A stretch of DNA of 21,781 nt from Bacillus sp. JCM 19058. GTDB lineage: Bacteria > Bacillota > Bacilli > Bacillales_H > Bacillaceae_D. This document shows positions 8,467 to 16,211 of the stretch, piece by piece (the first letter of the stretch is position 1; every line of letters begins with the position of its first letter). The stretch covers positions 1-21,781 of the forward strand of contig BAXO01000088.1 of the NCBI GenBank assembly GCA_001310555.1, given 5' to 3'. Both the position numbers and the translations under genes were made by a program. The notes under the pieces were generated by a model, which saw only the letters and a program-made list of their open reading frames with translations, searched no databases and was not told the DNA's origin.

Positions 8467-9290
8467 ATGCCGGAGTTGCCAGAGGTAGAAACGGTCAGAC
8501 GCACACTAAATGAGCTTGTCTTAGGAAAGACGATTGCAGCCATTGATGTGCATTGGGGACGAATTATTAAACAGCCAGACGATGTTGAGCAATTTAAACA
8601 GGCCTTGATTGGACAGACGTTTCAGACGATTGAGCGCCGGGGGAAGTTTTTACTGTTTCAGCTCGATGACCTTGTTCTCGTCTCCCATCTGCGGATGGAA
8701 GGACGCTATGGCTTATATGAGCAAGGAGAGGATCTGACGAAGCATACGCATATCGTATTCCGTTTTGCGGATGGGAGCGAGCTTCGTTATCAGGATGTGC
8801 GAAAATTTGGCACGATGCACGTTTTGAAAAAGGTAAAGAGAGCTCAGTGCCACCTCTAATGCAACTAGGAGTTGAACCCTTTTCAAAAGAGTTTACTGCC
8901 GATTTATTAGCTGACGCCTTTCAGCGGACCAATCGAAAAATCAAGGTAGCTTTGCTTGACCAGAAAACAGTAGTCGGCCTCGGCAATATTTATGTTGATG
9001 AAGCTCTTTTTCGGGCAAAGCTTCATCCGGAACGGTTGGCAGCCTCACTTTCGACGGAGGAGTGCGTCCTGTTGCACCAAAGCATCGTGGCTACCTTAAA
9101 GGAAGCAATTGAAGCCGGGGGAAGCTCGATAAAGTCTTATGTCAATGGCCAAGGGGAAATGGGCATGTTTCAACAGAGGCTCGATGTTTACGGGCGCAAG
9201 GATAAGCCTTGCCAAACATGCGGGGCGATCATTCATAAAGCAGTGGTTGGCGGGAGAGGGACGCATTATTGTCCATCCTGTCAACGATAA
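8467..9290 (+). CDS. mutM: Formamidopyrimidine-DNA glycosylase (one frameshift)
   Basis: Removes 8-oxoguanine and formamidopyrimidines from DNA in base-excision repair; about 274 aa reconstructed. N-terminal PELPEVETVRR carries the catalytic proline and glutamate (P2, E3). The H2TH region contains VGLGNIYVDEALF, and the C-terminal zinc finger is CQTCGAI...HYCPSCQR. It starts at ATG 8467 after AAGGAGAG (8451-8458), which overlaps the polA stop, so the genes are cotranscribed. One T is missing in 8822-8825; restoring it gives MHVFEKGKESSVPPLMQLG. The gene is downstream of polA in B. subtilis too, pairing repair glycosylase and repair polymerase. Confidence 0.95.
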
Positions 9291-9353
9291 CGTACGTTGG
9301 AAAAGCTTATTCCATATACTATCCTATCGTCTATGGGAAGGAGCTTATTCAAT

Positions 9354-9989
9354 ATGGTCCAAATTCTTTCAATGCTCGCTTTGGCGTTTGCGGTTAGTCT
9401 TGACAGCTTCGGTGTCGGTTTAACGTATGGGCTGCGAAAAATAAAAATTCCGTGGAAATCGCTGCTCTTTATCGCCTGCTGTTCGGCCACGTCAATCGTC
9501 ATCGCAATGGGCTTTGGTACTTACATTCAGCGTTATCTTTCTCCTGAAGTGGCAGCTTCAATCGGAGGAGCCATTCTTATTTTAATTGGAGCCTGGGCGT
9601 TGTACCAGGTCATTCGGCCAGCAAAGTCGCACAAACCTAAGGAACAAAAGCTGAGGTCTTTCTCGTTTGAAATTAAAATGTTTGGCATTGTTATTCGTAT
9701 TCTCCGTCAGCCGATGGCTGCGGATATTGATAATTCTGGAACTATTACTGGAAAAGAAGCTTTTCTTCTAGGGATCGCCTTGTCTCTGGACGCCTTCGGA
9801 GCAGGAATTGGTGCAGCTTTAATTGGTTTTTCTCCGCTATGGCTTGCAGGCTGTGTGGCAATTATGAGCGCGCTGTTTGTCACTTTAGGAATGAAAAGCG
9901 GGTTCCGATTTGCTGATTCGGCATGGATGTCGAAGTTCTCATTCGTCCCTGGCTTAATGCTTATATTACTAGGTGTTGCTAATTTGTAA
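9354..9989 (+). CDS. ytaF: Sporulation membrane protein YtaF (MntP-like fold)
   Basis: Intact 211-aa multi-pass membrane protein matching YtaF (about 210 aa in B. subtilis), related to the MntP/cation-efflux fold. About six hydrophobic segments form two halves, each starting with the repeat FAVSLDSFGVGL (residues 12-23) and ALSLDAFGAGIG (142-153). Between them, residues 124-135 (DIDNSGTITGKE) fit a canonical EF-hand calcium loop with D1, D3, S5, G6, I8 and E12. I chose ATG 9354 over upstream in-frame starts because AAGGAG (9338-9343) precedes it and hydrophobic sequence begins there. The role is unproven; the name comes from forespore expression in B. subtilis (recalled). Operon position between mutM and coaE is conserved. 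Confidence 0.9.
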   Translation: MVQILSMLALAFAVSLDSFGVGLTYGLRKIKIPWKSLLFIACCSATSIVIAMGFGTYIQRYLSPEVAASIGGAILILIGAWALYQVIRPAKSHKPKEQKLRSFSFEIKMFGIVIRILRQPMAADIDNSGTITGKEAFLLGIALSLDAFGAGIGAALIGFSPLWLAGCVAIMSALFVTLGMKSGFRFADSAWMSKFSFVPGLMLILLGVANL

Positions 9990-10027
9990 GCCGATGAAAA
10001 ATGAAAACAAAGGGGTACTCATAACTG

Positions 10028-10625
10028 ATGCGCATTGGATTAACAGGAGGTATTGCAAGCGGGAAGTCAACGGTTGCGAATATGCTAACGGAGCTTGGTG
10101 TACCAGTAATCGATGCTGATCGAATTGCAAAGGAAGTAGTTGAACGAGGCGAACCAGCCTATCACGAAATTGTTGCTCACTTCGGCCAGGAAATTCTTGA
10201 ACCGAACGGAGCCATTAATCGAAAAAAAGCTCGGAACTCTTGTGTTTGGTGATGAAGCGCTCCGATTACAGCTCAATGAGATCGTCCATCCTGCTGTTCG
10301 GAAGAAGATGAAGCAGGAAGGCGAGGAGCTACAAAGGAAAGGGCATAAGACGATCGTTCTCGATATTCCCCTTCTTTATGAAAGCCAATTGTTTTATCTC
10401 ATTGATAAGGTTCTGCTCGTTTACGTCGATGAAGCCGTGCAGCTAAGGCGCCTGCAAGAACGCGATCAAGCGGGCGAAGAGGATGCCAGAAAACGAATTC
10501 GCTCCCAACTACCATTGTCTGAAAAGAAAGCGAGAGCTGATGCAGTCATTAACAATAATGGCAGCCTTGAGCAGACAAAAAGTGAATTGCTGACCATTTT
10601 AGAACAATGGAACATACCTTATTGA
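10028..10625 (+). CDS. coaE: Dephospho-CoA kinase (one frameshift)
   Basis: Catalyses the last step of coenzyme A synthesis, ATP-dependent 3'-phosphorylation of dephospho-CoA. About 198 aa reconstructed, normal length. The N-terminus has the P-loop [12 protein letters not shown] (residues 4-15), then [12 protein letters not shown], and the middle holds LDIPLLYES and RRLQERDQ. The run at 10222-10228 has seven A; six restore [28 protein letters not shown]. The start ATG 10028 follows AAAGGGG (10010-10016). In B. subtilis gapB comes next; here 557 bp without a gene follows instead. Confidence 0.94.
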
Positions 10626-10906
10626 ATGTGTATGGTTTGCATAGGCGGATCGCTCGGGAAGTTATCGGTAACAGATCATTGGAAGAGGCTCCTATCTGTA
10701 ATTGAACATCTTCTTTTTGATGACAGCTAGTTCGGCTTAAACGGACCTTTCCGTCCCTATTTAATAAAATGGTAGAAGTTCCTAATTTAATTGGAAAATG
10801 GACGTTCCATTAACCCTCATTTATCGCGAGCTTGATTTGCTCACGTAACGTTTGTTACCGCTTCAACCTAGGTCAAACGTAAATAGTCTTTTCCTTCAAG
10901 AAAATG

Positions 10907-10937
10907 TTGCAAATGAAATTATGGCATCCAGTATAAT
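10907..10937 (+). promoter_or_regulatory. Upstream promoter candidate
   Basis: TTGCAA (10907-10912), 19 bp, TATAAT (10932-10937). A dyad GTTCA-ACG-TGAAC (10941-10953) overlaps the expected start site. The long spacer lowers confidence. Confidence 0.4.
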
Positions 10938-10950
10938 TCAGTTCAACGTG

Positions 10951-10994
10951 AACCCCTTACTTTACAGCTGATTAGCTTGTAAAGTAAGGGGTTC
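10951..10994. terminator. Perfect 16-bp hairpin, likely coaE-side terminator
   Basis: AACCCCTTACTTTACA pairs perfectly with TGTAAAGTAAGGGGTT around an 11-nt loop. The tail (CTTTAG) is a poor T-tract. It may terminate the polA-coaE operon, or act on RNA from the promoter 14 bp upstream. Confidence 0.55.
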
Positions 10995-11007
10995 TTTAGA
11001 AAAGTGG

Positions 11008-11036
11008 TTGCATTCACGGATTAAAACAAGTATACT
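11008..11036 (+). promoter_or_regulatory. Main speD promoter
   Basis: TTGCAT (11008-11013), exactly 17 bp, TATACT (11031-11036). The predicted start near 11043 leaves a leader of about 140 nt before speD. TTCACG (11013-11018) and CGTGAA (11043-11048) form an inverted repeat around the -10. Confidence 0.7.
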
Positions 11037-11042
11037 GTTTTT

Positions 11043-11182
11043 CGTGAACTTCAATTAAAGCAATTCAGGATCGTTTATTGCAGAAAGGGTTAGGACCTCT
11101 TTGGACTAACTTTCCCCCGTGTAAGAGAACGGCCCTGCATGCTTGGAGGCATGAAAATTAGTTGCGAAGGGGGATTCAACTT
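11043..11182 (+). promoter_or_regulatory. Structured speD 5' leader, possible RNA switch
   Basis: Hairpin 11083-11114 pairs GAAAG..TTAG with CTAA..CTTTC around a GG bulge. A second hairpin has CATGC (11138-11142) pairing GCATG (11149-11153). TCCCCC (11113-11118) is complementary to GGGGGA (11169-11174) in the speD SD; that pairing competes with the first hairpin, so SD masking is possible. No known riboswitch class was recognised. Confidence 0.4.
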
Positions 11183-11565
11183 ATGGATACGATGGGTCGT
11201 CATGTCATAGCTGAGCTTTGGGGTTGTGACGTAGAAAAGTTGAATAATATGAGCTTTATTGAGCAGGTTTTTGTCAATGCTGCATTAAAAGCAGGGGCAG
11301 AAGTAAGGGAAGTCGCCTTCCATAAGTTTGCACCGCATGGGGTAAGTGGAGTCGTCATTATTTCGGAATCGCATTTAACGATTCACAGCTTTCCAGAACA
11401 CGGTTATGCGAGTATCGACGTGTATACTTGCGGAGATCGAATTGACCTAATGTGGCAGCAAAAGACATTGCACAGGCTCTTCAGGCTTCTTCAAGTGAAG
11501 TGCTGGAAGTTCCAAGAGGAATGGGACCTGTGACGATTGAAAACAGGACAGTTCAAGCGTTATAA
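11183..11565 (+). CDS. speD: S-adenosylmethionine decarboxylase proenzyme (one frameshift)
   Basis: Pyruvoyl enzyme that decarboxylates S-adenosylmethionine to supply aminopropyl groups for spermidine. About 127 aa reconstructed (126 in B. subtilis), class 1B type. The self-cleavage serine is S63 in the motif [19 protein letters not shown]; conserved CGD follows. Start ATG 11183 is 9 nt after AAGGGGG (11167-11173). One C is missing at 11446-11447: GACCTAATG should be GACCCTAATG, giving [14 protein letters not shown] and the family ending VPRGMGPV. Unlike in B. subtilis it is not preceded by gapB and appears to have its own promoter and leader. A terminator at 11574-11597 makes it monocistronic. 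Confidence 0.95.
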
Positions 11566-11573
11566 ATAATATT

Positions 11574-11597
11574 GAGAGCCTAGGAGGCTCTCTTTTT
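11574..11597 (+). terminator. speD terminator
   Basis: GAGAGCC (11574-11580) pairs with GGCTCTC (11586-11592), loop TAGGA, then TTTTT (11593-11597). Confidence 0.9.
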
Positions 11598-11647
11598 GCG
11601 CCTCAAGTTTTTTTTAGCAACTTGTCTATCCTAAGCTGTCTGAATTA

Positions 11648-11656
11648 TGGTATGAT
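11648..11656 (+). promoter_or_regulatory. Extended -10 promoter candidate
   Basis: TGGTATGAT (11648-11656) fits an extended -10 (TGn plus TATGAT), about 30 bp before the ATG at 11687. No good -35 at standard spacing. Confidence 0.45.
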
Positions 11657-11686
11657 AAGGCTAATATCGATAATGGGAGAGATCTA

Positions 11687-12159
11687 ATGAGTATTCGAGA
11701 GAAGTTAGATTTTTTTATTAGTAATCATACGGAGACAGCTGAAAAGCATTTTAGAGAAGAAATGAGAACGAGGTACTACAAAGCATCGAAGGATAAGGTC
11801 ATTCAAGCGGTTGAGTCCGTTATTAACAAAGATGGGCTCGTCGTTAAGAGAGTCGAATCCGAGCGTGGGGAAGTCATTGCCCATCAGCGAAAAGGAAAAA
11901 AGATCTTGTTAGTGGCTACAATCGTTACGGTCAGGCCATTTAAAACCGCTGTCGACTGGTCATGCTCGACAGATACGATTTTGCCATCAGATTTCGGCTA
12001 TAGTCGGAAGGTAATTGGTGGTTTGTATGAGAAGCTAGATAAAGAACTGACTTATATTGGCTCAGGACTAGGAGAAGAGCTGCTTTGATTTCCCCAGATT
12101 TGCGAGAAGAATGGAGCAGAACACGAAAGCGTTTCATTGTAACTGTGATGCGCGTATAA
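11687..12159 (+). CDS. Conserved Bacillaceae cytosolic protein of unknown function (one frameshift)
   Basis: A soluble protein of about 157 aa with no signal or membrane segment. I recall similar bacillus proteins annotated only as hypothetical or cytosolic protein, without a known function. Distinct stretches are FREEMRTRYYKASKDKV (charged helix), KKILLVATIVTVRPFKTAVD (beta-rich core) and LPSDFGYSRKVIGGLYEKLDKEL. As written it stops at 12088; one missing T in 12084-12086 would extend it through LISPDLREEWSRTRKRF to TAA 12157-12159, and the extension reads like real protein. SD GGGAGAG (11675-11681) precedes ATG 11687. It ends 15 bp before nrdR, so they probably form an operon. Confidence 0.75.
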
Positions 12160-12174
12160 ACTGGAGTTGATCGT

Positions 12175-12633
12175 ATGCGATGTCCGGCATGTCACCATAA
12201 TGGAACGAGAGTGCTTGATTCACGGCCAAGTCATGAAGGACGTTCCATTCGCAGAAGAAGAGAGTGTGAAGCTTGTCATCACCGTTTTACAACCTTCGAA
12301 ATGATTGAAGAAGTCCCACTAATTGTCGTCAAGAAGGACGGCACACGTGAAGAGTTTGATCGTGATAAAATTATCCGAGGATTAATTAGGGCATGTGAGA
12401 AAAGGCCTGTTCCCCTTGAAGTATTAGAAAATATCGTTAATGAAGTAGAGCGCGAACTAAGAGGCGAAGGGAAAAATGAAGTAAACAGCCATGATGTCGG
12501 TGAGCTTGTCATGGATCGACTTGCGGTTGTTGACGATGTCGCTTACGTACGTTTTGCATCCGTTTATCGGCAATTTAAGGATATTAATGTGTTTATAAGA
12601 GAGCTGAGAGAGCTTATGAACAAAAACGAATAG
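12175..12633 (+). CDS. nrdR: Transcriptional repressor NrdR
   Basis: Nucleotide-sensing repressor of ribonucleotide reductase genes; intact, 152 aa. N-terminal zinc ribbon with C3/C6 (CPAC) and C31/C34 (CEAC) around [18 protein letters not shown], then an ATP-cone domain ([20 protein letters not shown]) and the family C-terminus [18 protein letters not shown]. Start ATG 12175 has GGAG at 12162-12165. It is followed by a terminator and then by dnaB, linking dNTP supply with replication initiation as in other bacilli. Confidence 0.97.
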   Translation: MRCPACHHNGTRVLDSRPSHEGRSIRRRRECEACHHRFTTFEMIEEVPLIVVKKDGTREEFDRDKIIRGLIRACEKRPVPLEVLENIVNEVERELRGEGKNEVNSHDVGELVMDRLAVVDDVAYVRFASVYRQFKDINVFIRELRELMNKNE

Positions 12634-12636
12634 CAG

Positions 12637-12673
12637 AAAGAGCTTAAAGCCTTGCGCTGCAAGCTCTTTTTTT
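12637..12673 (+). terminator. nrdR terminator
   Basis: AAAGAGCTT (12637-12645) pairs with AAGCTCTTT (12661-12669), 15-nt loop, T-tract to 12673. Confidence 0.85.
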
Positions 12674-12766
12674 AAACAGATCGATTCAGGCAAAGAATGT
12701 TGCGCTTTTCTCCTCTTTTTATAAGACGTAAGAAAAGCAAGAGTACTAGAGAGGAGGCGGTTGCAA

Positions 12767-14212
12767 GTGAATTGGCATTGGAAAGAGCTATTGCCCGTAG
12801 ATCGATTCAGTGTAAGGGTGACCGGTAAGATGGTCGCATTAGATGAACAGGTACTTACCTTGCTTTATCAGCCGCTCATTGGTTTTGGCGCACACAGCCT
12901 TTACTTAACATTAGCTGCTCAGCTTGAACGTGATCAGTACTGGAGCAGTGAACAGAGCCATCACCAGCTCATGCTACAGCTAGGCAGCTCGCTTGCTAAC
13001 ATTTATGAGCAACGAAAAAAGCTGGAAGGAATTGGCTTGCTCAAAACGTTTAAACGCAAGGAAGACAGTCATTCTGCTTATTTGTACGAGCTGCAAGCTC
13101 CCATGAGTCCGCAGGAATTTTTCGAAAATGATGTGTTAAGTGTGTACCTTTTAAATCAATTAGGGAAAAACCATTACCGAAGGCTGCGTGAACGCTTCAC
13201 GATCGACCGGGTCGATACCGAGGACTATGCAGAGCTCACGTACGCTTTTGATGAAGTGTTCACCTCCTTGCACCATTCCGAAATTGTCTCGAATTTACAT
13301 TCGGAAACGGCACAAGGCTTAAAGCTTGGCGAAGGGACTGAGCTTATACAAAGACAAGAGTCTGAGCTTGTTTTTGCCGAGGAGTCATTTGACTTTGATT
13401 TAATGAAAAACGATGTATCCAGCTTCGTCGTTCCTGAAAAAGTGCTAACTCCGGCAATTAAGGAAAGAATTGTCCAGCTGGCGTTTGTTTACCGGATCGA
13501 GCCTTTGGAAATGAGTCGCATTATTGAACAGACTGTCATCCATGAAGACGAGATTGACGAACGAGAGTTGCGGAGGAAAGTACAGGAATGGTACAAGCTT
13601 GAGGTTGACTCGACACCGCCTGCCTCGGGCAGCGCTCTCAACCGAAGGAGCATCGGACAATGGATGGACGGGAAGCAGTAACCGAAGAAGAAAAAATGAT
13701 TAAGCTTTATGAGAGGACGCCTCCGCTCACCTTGCTGGAAAAGCGGTCAGATGGCGCAAAAGTAGCTGCTGCTGATGCCAGGATCGTCGAAAGCCTAATC
13801 ATCGATTATCAGCTATATCCAGGTGTGGTCAATGTGCTGCTCGATTATGTTTTGTGGCAAAACGATATGAAGCTAACGAAGGCGTTTATCGATAAAATCG
13901 CCGCGCATTGGGCGCGAAAAAAAGGTGAAAACGGTCGAAGCGGCAATGACTCTGGCGCACGAGGAGAAAGCGAAAAAGAAGCAGGCTACCCAATCAGGGA
14001 CAGCTCGTAGCAGGAAGACAACGAAAAATCCTCGCCGTGACAAGCTACCAAAATGGTTGATCGAGGAAAAACGGCAGCAGTCTGTTTCAGCGTCAGAGCG
14101 AGAAGAGAATAAGCAAACGAAGCAAACGCTCGCGAATTCGGATGCGAAAGAGCGGTTCGAGCAAATGATGGAAGAGCTCAAAAGGCAAAAAGCTGAGAAA
14201 GGAGGTTCCTAA
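12767..14212 (+). CDS. dnaB: Replication initiation/membrane attachment protein DnaB (two frameshifts)
   Basis: Firmicute DnaB, which with DnaD and DnaI loads the replicative helicase DnaC at the origin; not the E. coli DnaB helicase. About 481 codons (472 aa in B. subtilis). The N-terminal winged-helix part holds WKELLPVDRF, LLYQPLIGFGAHSLYLTL and KLEGIGLLKTFKR; the C-terminal DnaB/DnaD domain includes YPGVVNVLLDYVLWQNDMKL and IDKIAAHWARKKVKTVEAAM; the tail is basic and Gln/Lys-rich. Start GTG 12767 lies 9 nt after AGGAGG (12752-12757); TTG 12761 is too close. One G is missing at 13670-13672 and one A is extra in 13917-13923; correction gives WMDGEAVTEEEK and ARKKVKTV. It heads an operon with dnaI. 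Confidence 0.93.
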
Positions 14213-14216
14213 TTAA

Positions 14217-15136
14217 ATGGAGCCGATTCAATCTACTTTACAGCGCTGGGTAAATGATCGCCGAGTTCAGGAACGTCTAAACACGACGAGAAAGGAGCTT
14301 CTTGCCGATCCGTTTATCCAAACAGCATTCTCCAGTATGGAGGAAGTCACTGATGAGATGATCGAACAAGGAATGGTCAAGCTTTACGAATACAAAAAAA
14401 GAGCGGCAGCATTGCGCCGAATGTCCAGGCTTGCCGCCTGCCCTAATATGCTTCAAGCTATCAGCCAGAGCTACTCGCAACAAGAGAGCATTTTGATTTG
14501 CACTATCAGCCTGCCCGTTAAAAGTAGAGGACGACAATAGAAAGCGGCAAAATCAATTGATGAAATCGTTGTATATTCCAAAGGATATTTTGTCTGCACG
14601 CTTTGAGGCGATCGATTTGGATGAGCGTGAGGAGCTGGGGCCGCTGCACTCGAATTCGCCGTTTCGTCCACACCAGGTGAGGATGGAAATGGTTTATATT
14701 TTTACGGGAAATTTGGAGTCGGCAAAACTTACATGATGGGGGCTGTAGCTAATCAGCTAAGAGAGAGGAATATCGAATCTTATATGATCTATACCCCGGA
14801 CTTTTTTCGGGAGATGAAGCAATCGATCGGGGACGGGACATTTCAGGAGAAACTCGATACGATCAAGCGAGCACAGGTGTTAATTCTTGATGATATCGGA
14901 GCAGAGTCAATCTCTGCCTGGATCCGTGACGATGTATTAGGGGCTATTTTACAACACCGCATGCTCGAAAAGCTGCCAACGCTATTTACTTCCAATTATG
15001 ACTATGATGAGCTAGAAAACCATTTAGCCTATTCCGATAAAGGCGGGACGGAAGAGTTGAAGGCAAAGCGGATTATGGAGCGCATTAGGCATTTTACGAC
15101 ATTTGTTACGGTGGAAGCAGAAATCGCCGCGTGTAG
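14217..15136 (+). CDS. dnaI: Primosomal protein / helicase loader DnaI (about six frameshifts)
   Basis: AAA+ helicase loader that delivers the replicative helicase during initiation; about 307 aa reconstructed (311 in B. subtilis). The N-terminal zinc-binding region reads HCAECPGLAACPNMLQGY and HYQPCPLK. The ATPase has Walker A GKFGVGKT, Walker B VLILDDIGAES, and sensor-like LPTLFTSNYDYDEL; the C-terminus is VEGRNRRV. Inferred indels: extra A in 14394-14400; missing C near 14431, G near 14457, C near 14512, A near 14632; missing G near 15116. The five before Walker A fall within about 240 bp, the densest damage in the window. Start ATG 14217 follows GAAAGGAGG with an 11-12 nt spacing. Only 4 nt separate it from dnaB. 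Confidence 0.9.
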
Positions 15137-15150
15137 GAGGAGAAATAAAG

Positions 15151-15807
15151 ATGCGCAGGTTTATCGTCATGGTTTTGATTGCTCTATTCATTTTTAGTCT
15201 CTCGCCGATACTTAGCATACCGATTTATTTCGCGATCCCTCTCACTTTTATTATACTGATGCTCAATTTTTACTACCCTTATGCTACAACCCTTCTGTTT
15301 TCGAGAAATACAAAACGGATCGAGCAATTTCTTATAAAACACAAAAAGGAACCGATCTATCAGTTATATTACGGATTAGGAATTGACGATCATGATGAAA
15401 TCGAGGAATCATTGGCACGCTGATCGCCAAGGATAAAAACGGGAAAAGGCGGGCGTTGTTCCAAGTGATTGCCTCCTTGCACAAAGATGACGATGCTACA
15501 GCGGAAGCGTCCCTTGAAGCCGTTGCCCCTTCAGCTTATAAACAATATTATGAGCTGATGATTGAGCTCAAACGAAACAATCTGGACGAAGTAAAAGACA
15601 AGGTCGAATCGCTCGAAAAAAAATTGGATGAAGACCATTATAAAAGCCGAGCTTGCTAGAAAAAGGGGAAATCAGGAGAAAGCGGAGGAATTGGAGGAAA
15701 AAGCGATAAAACAAGTAAGAGGACTGCAATACTATTTACTCATCAAGCATTATGAAAGGGAGGAGAAGGCCCGAGGCAATGATACCCATCCCTCTTCTCC
15801 TGCATAG
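15151..15807 (+). CDS. Two-TM membrane protein of unknown function (two frameshifts)
   Basis: About 219 aa reconstructed. Two hydrophobic segments at the N-terminus (about residues 4-22 and 25-50) are followed by a highly charged, helical cytoplasmic domain with alternating YQLYYGLG, YKQYYELMIELKRNNLDEVKDKVE and QEKAEELEEKAIKQV stretches, suggestive of TPR-like or coiled-coil helices. I do not recognise the family. B. subtilis has ytxB at this place, but this sequence does not look like YtxB. Start ATG 15151 is 10 nt after AGGAGG (15135-15140), which overlaps the dnaI stop, so it is the third gene of the dnaB operon. A missing C near 15418-15420 and an extra A in 15642-15645 break the frame; without correction it would be read as two short ORFs. 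Confidence 0.7.
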
Positions 15808-15914
15808 ATGAAATACTCCAAAATGCGCATTAATCCAATAAAAAAATAAAAGAATTGCGTAAGGAAGGTCGCACACAGCCTCAAACTTTCTCGACTCACC
15901 TCCAAAAATAGCTG

Positions 15915-15936
15915 ACAGTACTTATAATACTACTGT
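15915..15936 (-). promoter_or_regulatory. Perfect dyad, operator-like
   Basis: ACAGTA-N10-TACTGT, perfectly symmetric in its arms, with an AT-rich centre (TTATAAT on +, TATTATAA on -). On the - strand it lies 12 bp before GGAGGTGAG. The size suits a GntR- or MarR-type regulator; the binder is unknown. Confidence 0.4.
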
Positions 15937-15980
15937 TCTCGCATTTTTGAAGTTCCATATATCCGAATTGTTATCTAAAG

Positions 15981-16211
15981 CTACCTATCCGATAGTGGCA
16001 GACTAGTACTTGCTGGCGCTTGCACAGTGTCAGCATTAGTTTTGTCTTTCATAGACGAGTAGGCAGGCGAGCATCTAAAGTGACATTGACCGAGCGCATA
16101 TGAACGACATGCAATTATAGCTAGACCGAAAAGGAAAATGAGCCAGAAAACGAATACGATCCCTAGCTCACTTTTCGGCAGAAAATTAATGGAGCACTGC
16201 TCAACGTGTTC
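15981..16211 (-). CDS. Possible small membrane protein, start uncertain
   Basis: Open frame of up to 76 residues just downstream of the ABC permease and in the same direction. It reads SELGIVFVFWLIFLFGLA (one clear membrane segment), then a Cys-containing part (CRSYALGQCHFRC) and a polar tail. No ATG, GTG or TTG with an SD precedes it in frame; CTG 16181 is the nearest option, and an unseen indel could hide the true start. A nested inverted repeat (CCGAAAAG 16126-16133 / CTTTTCGG 16171-16178) overlaps it. It could be noncoding. Confidence 0.25.
   Translation of the reverse strand, partial: EHVEQCSINFLPKSELGIVFVFWLIFLFGLAIIACRSYALGQCHFRCSPAYSSMKDKTNADTVQAPASTSLPLSDR

Larger units (their letters stand above)
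10626..11182. other. coaE-speD intergenic region (gapB absent)
   Basis: No open frame resembling GapB or any protein. It contains an inverted repeat GTAAC-GTTT-GTTAC (10845-10858), a promoter-like pair with a long perfect hairpin (10907-10994), the main speD promoter (11008-11036) and a structured leader (about 11043-11182). CGTGAAC occurs twice, at 10947-10953 and 11043-11049, each just downstream of a -10 box. Confidence 0.6.
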
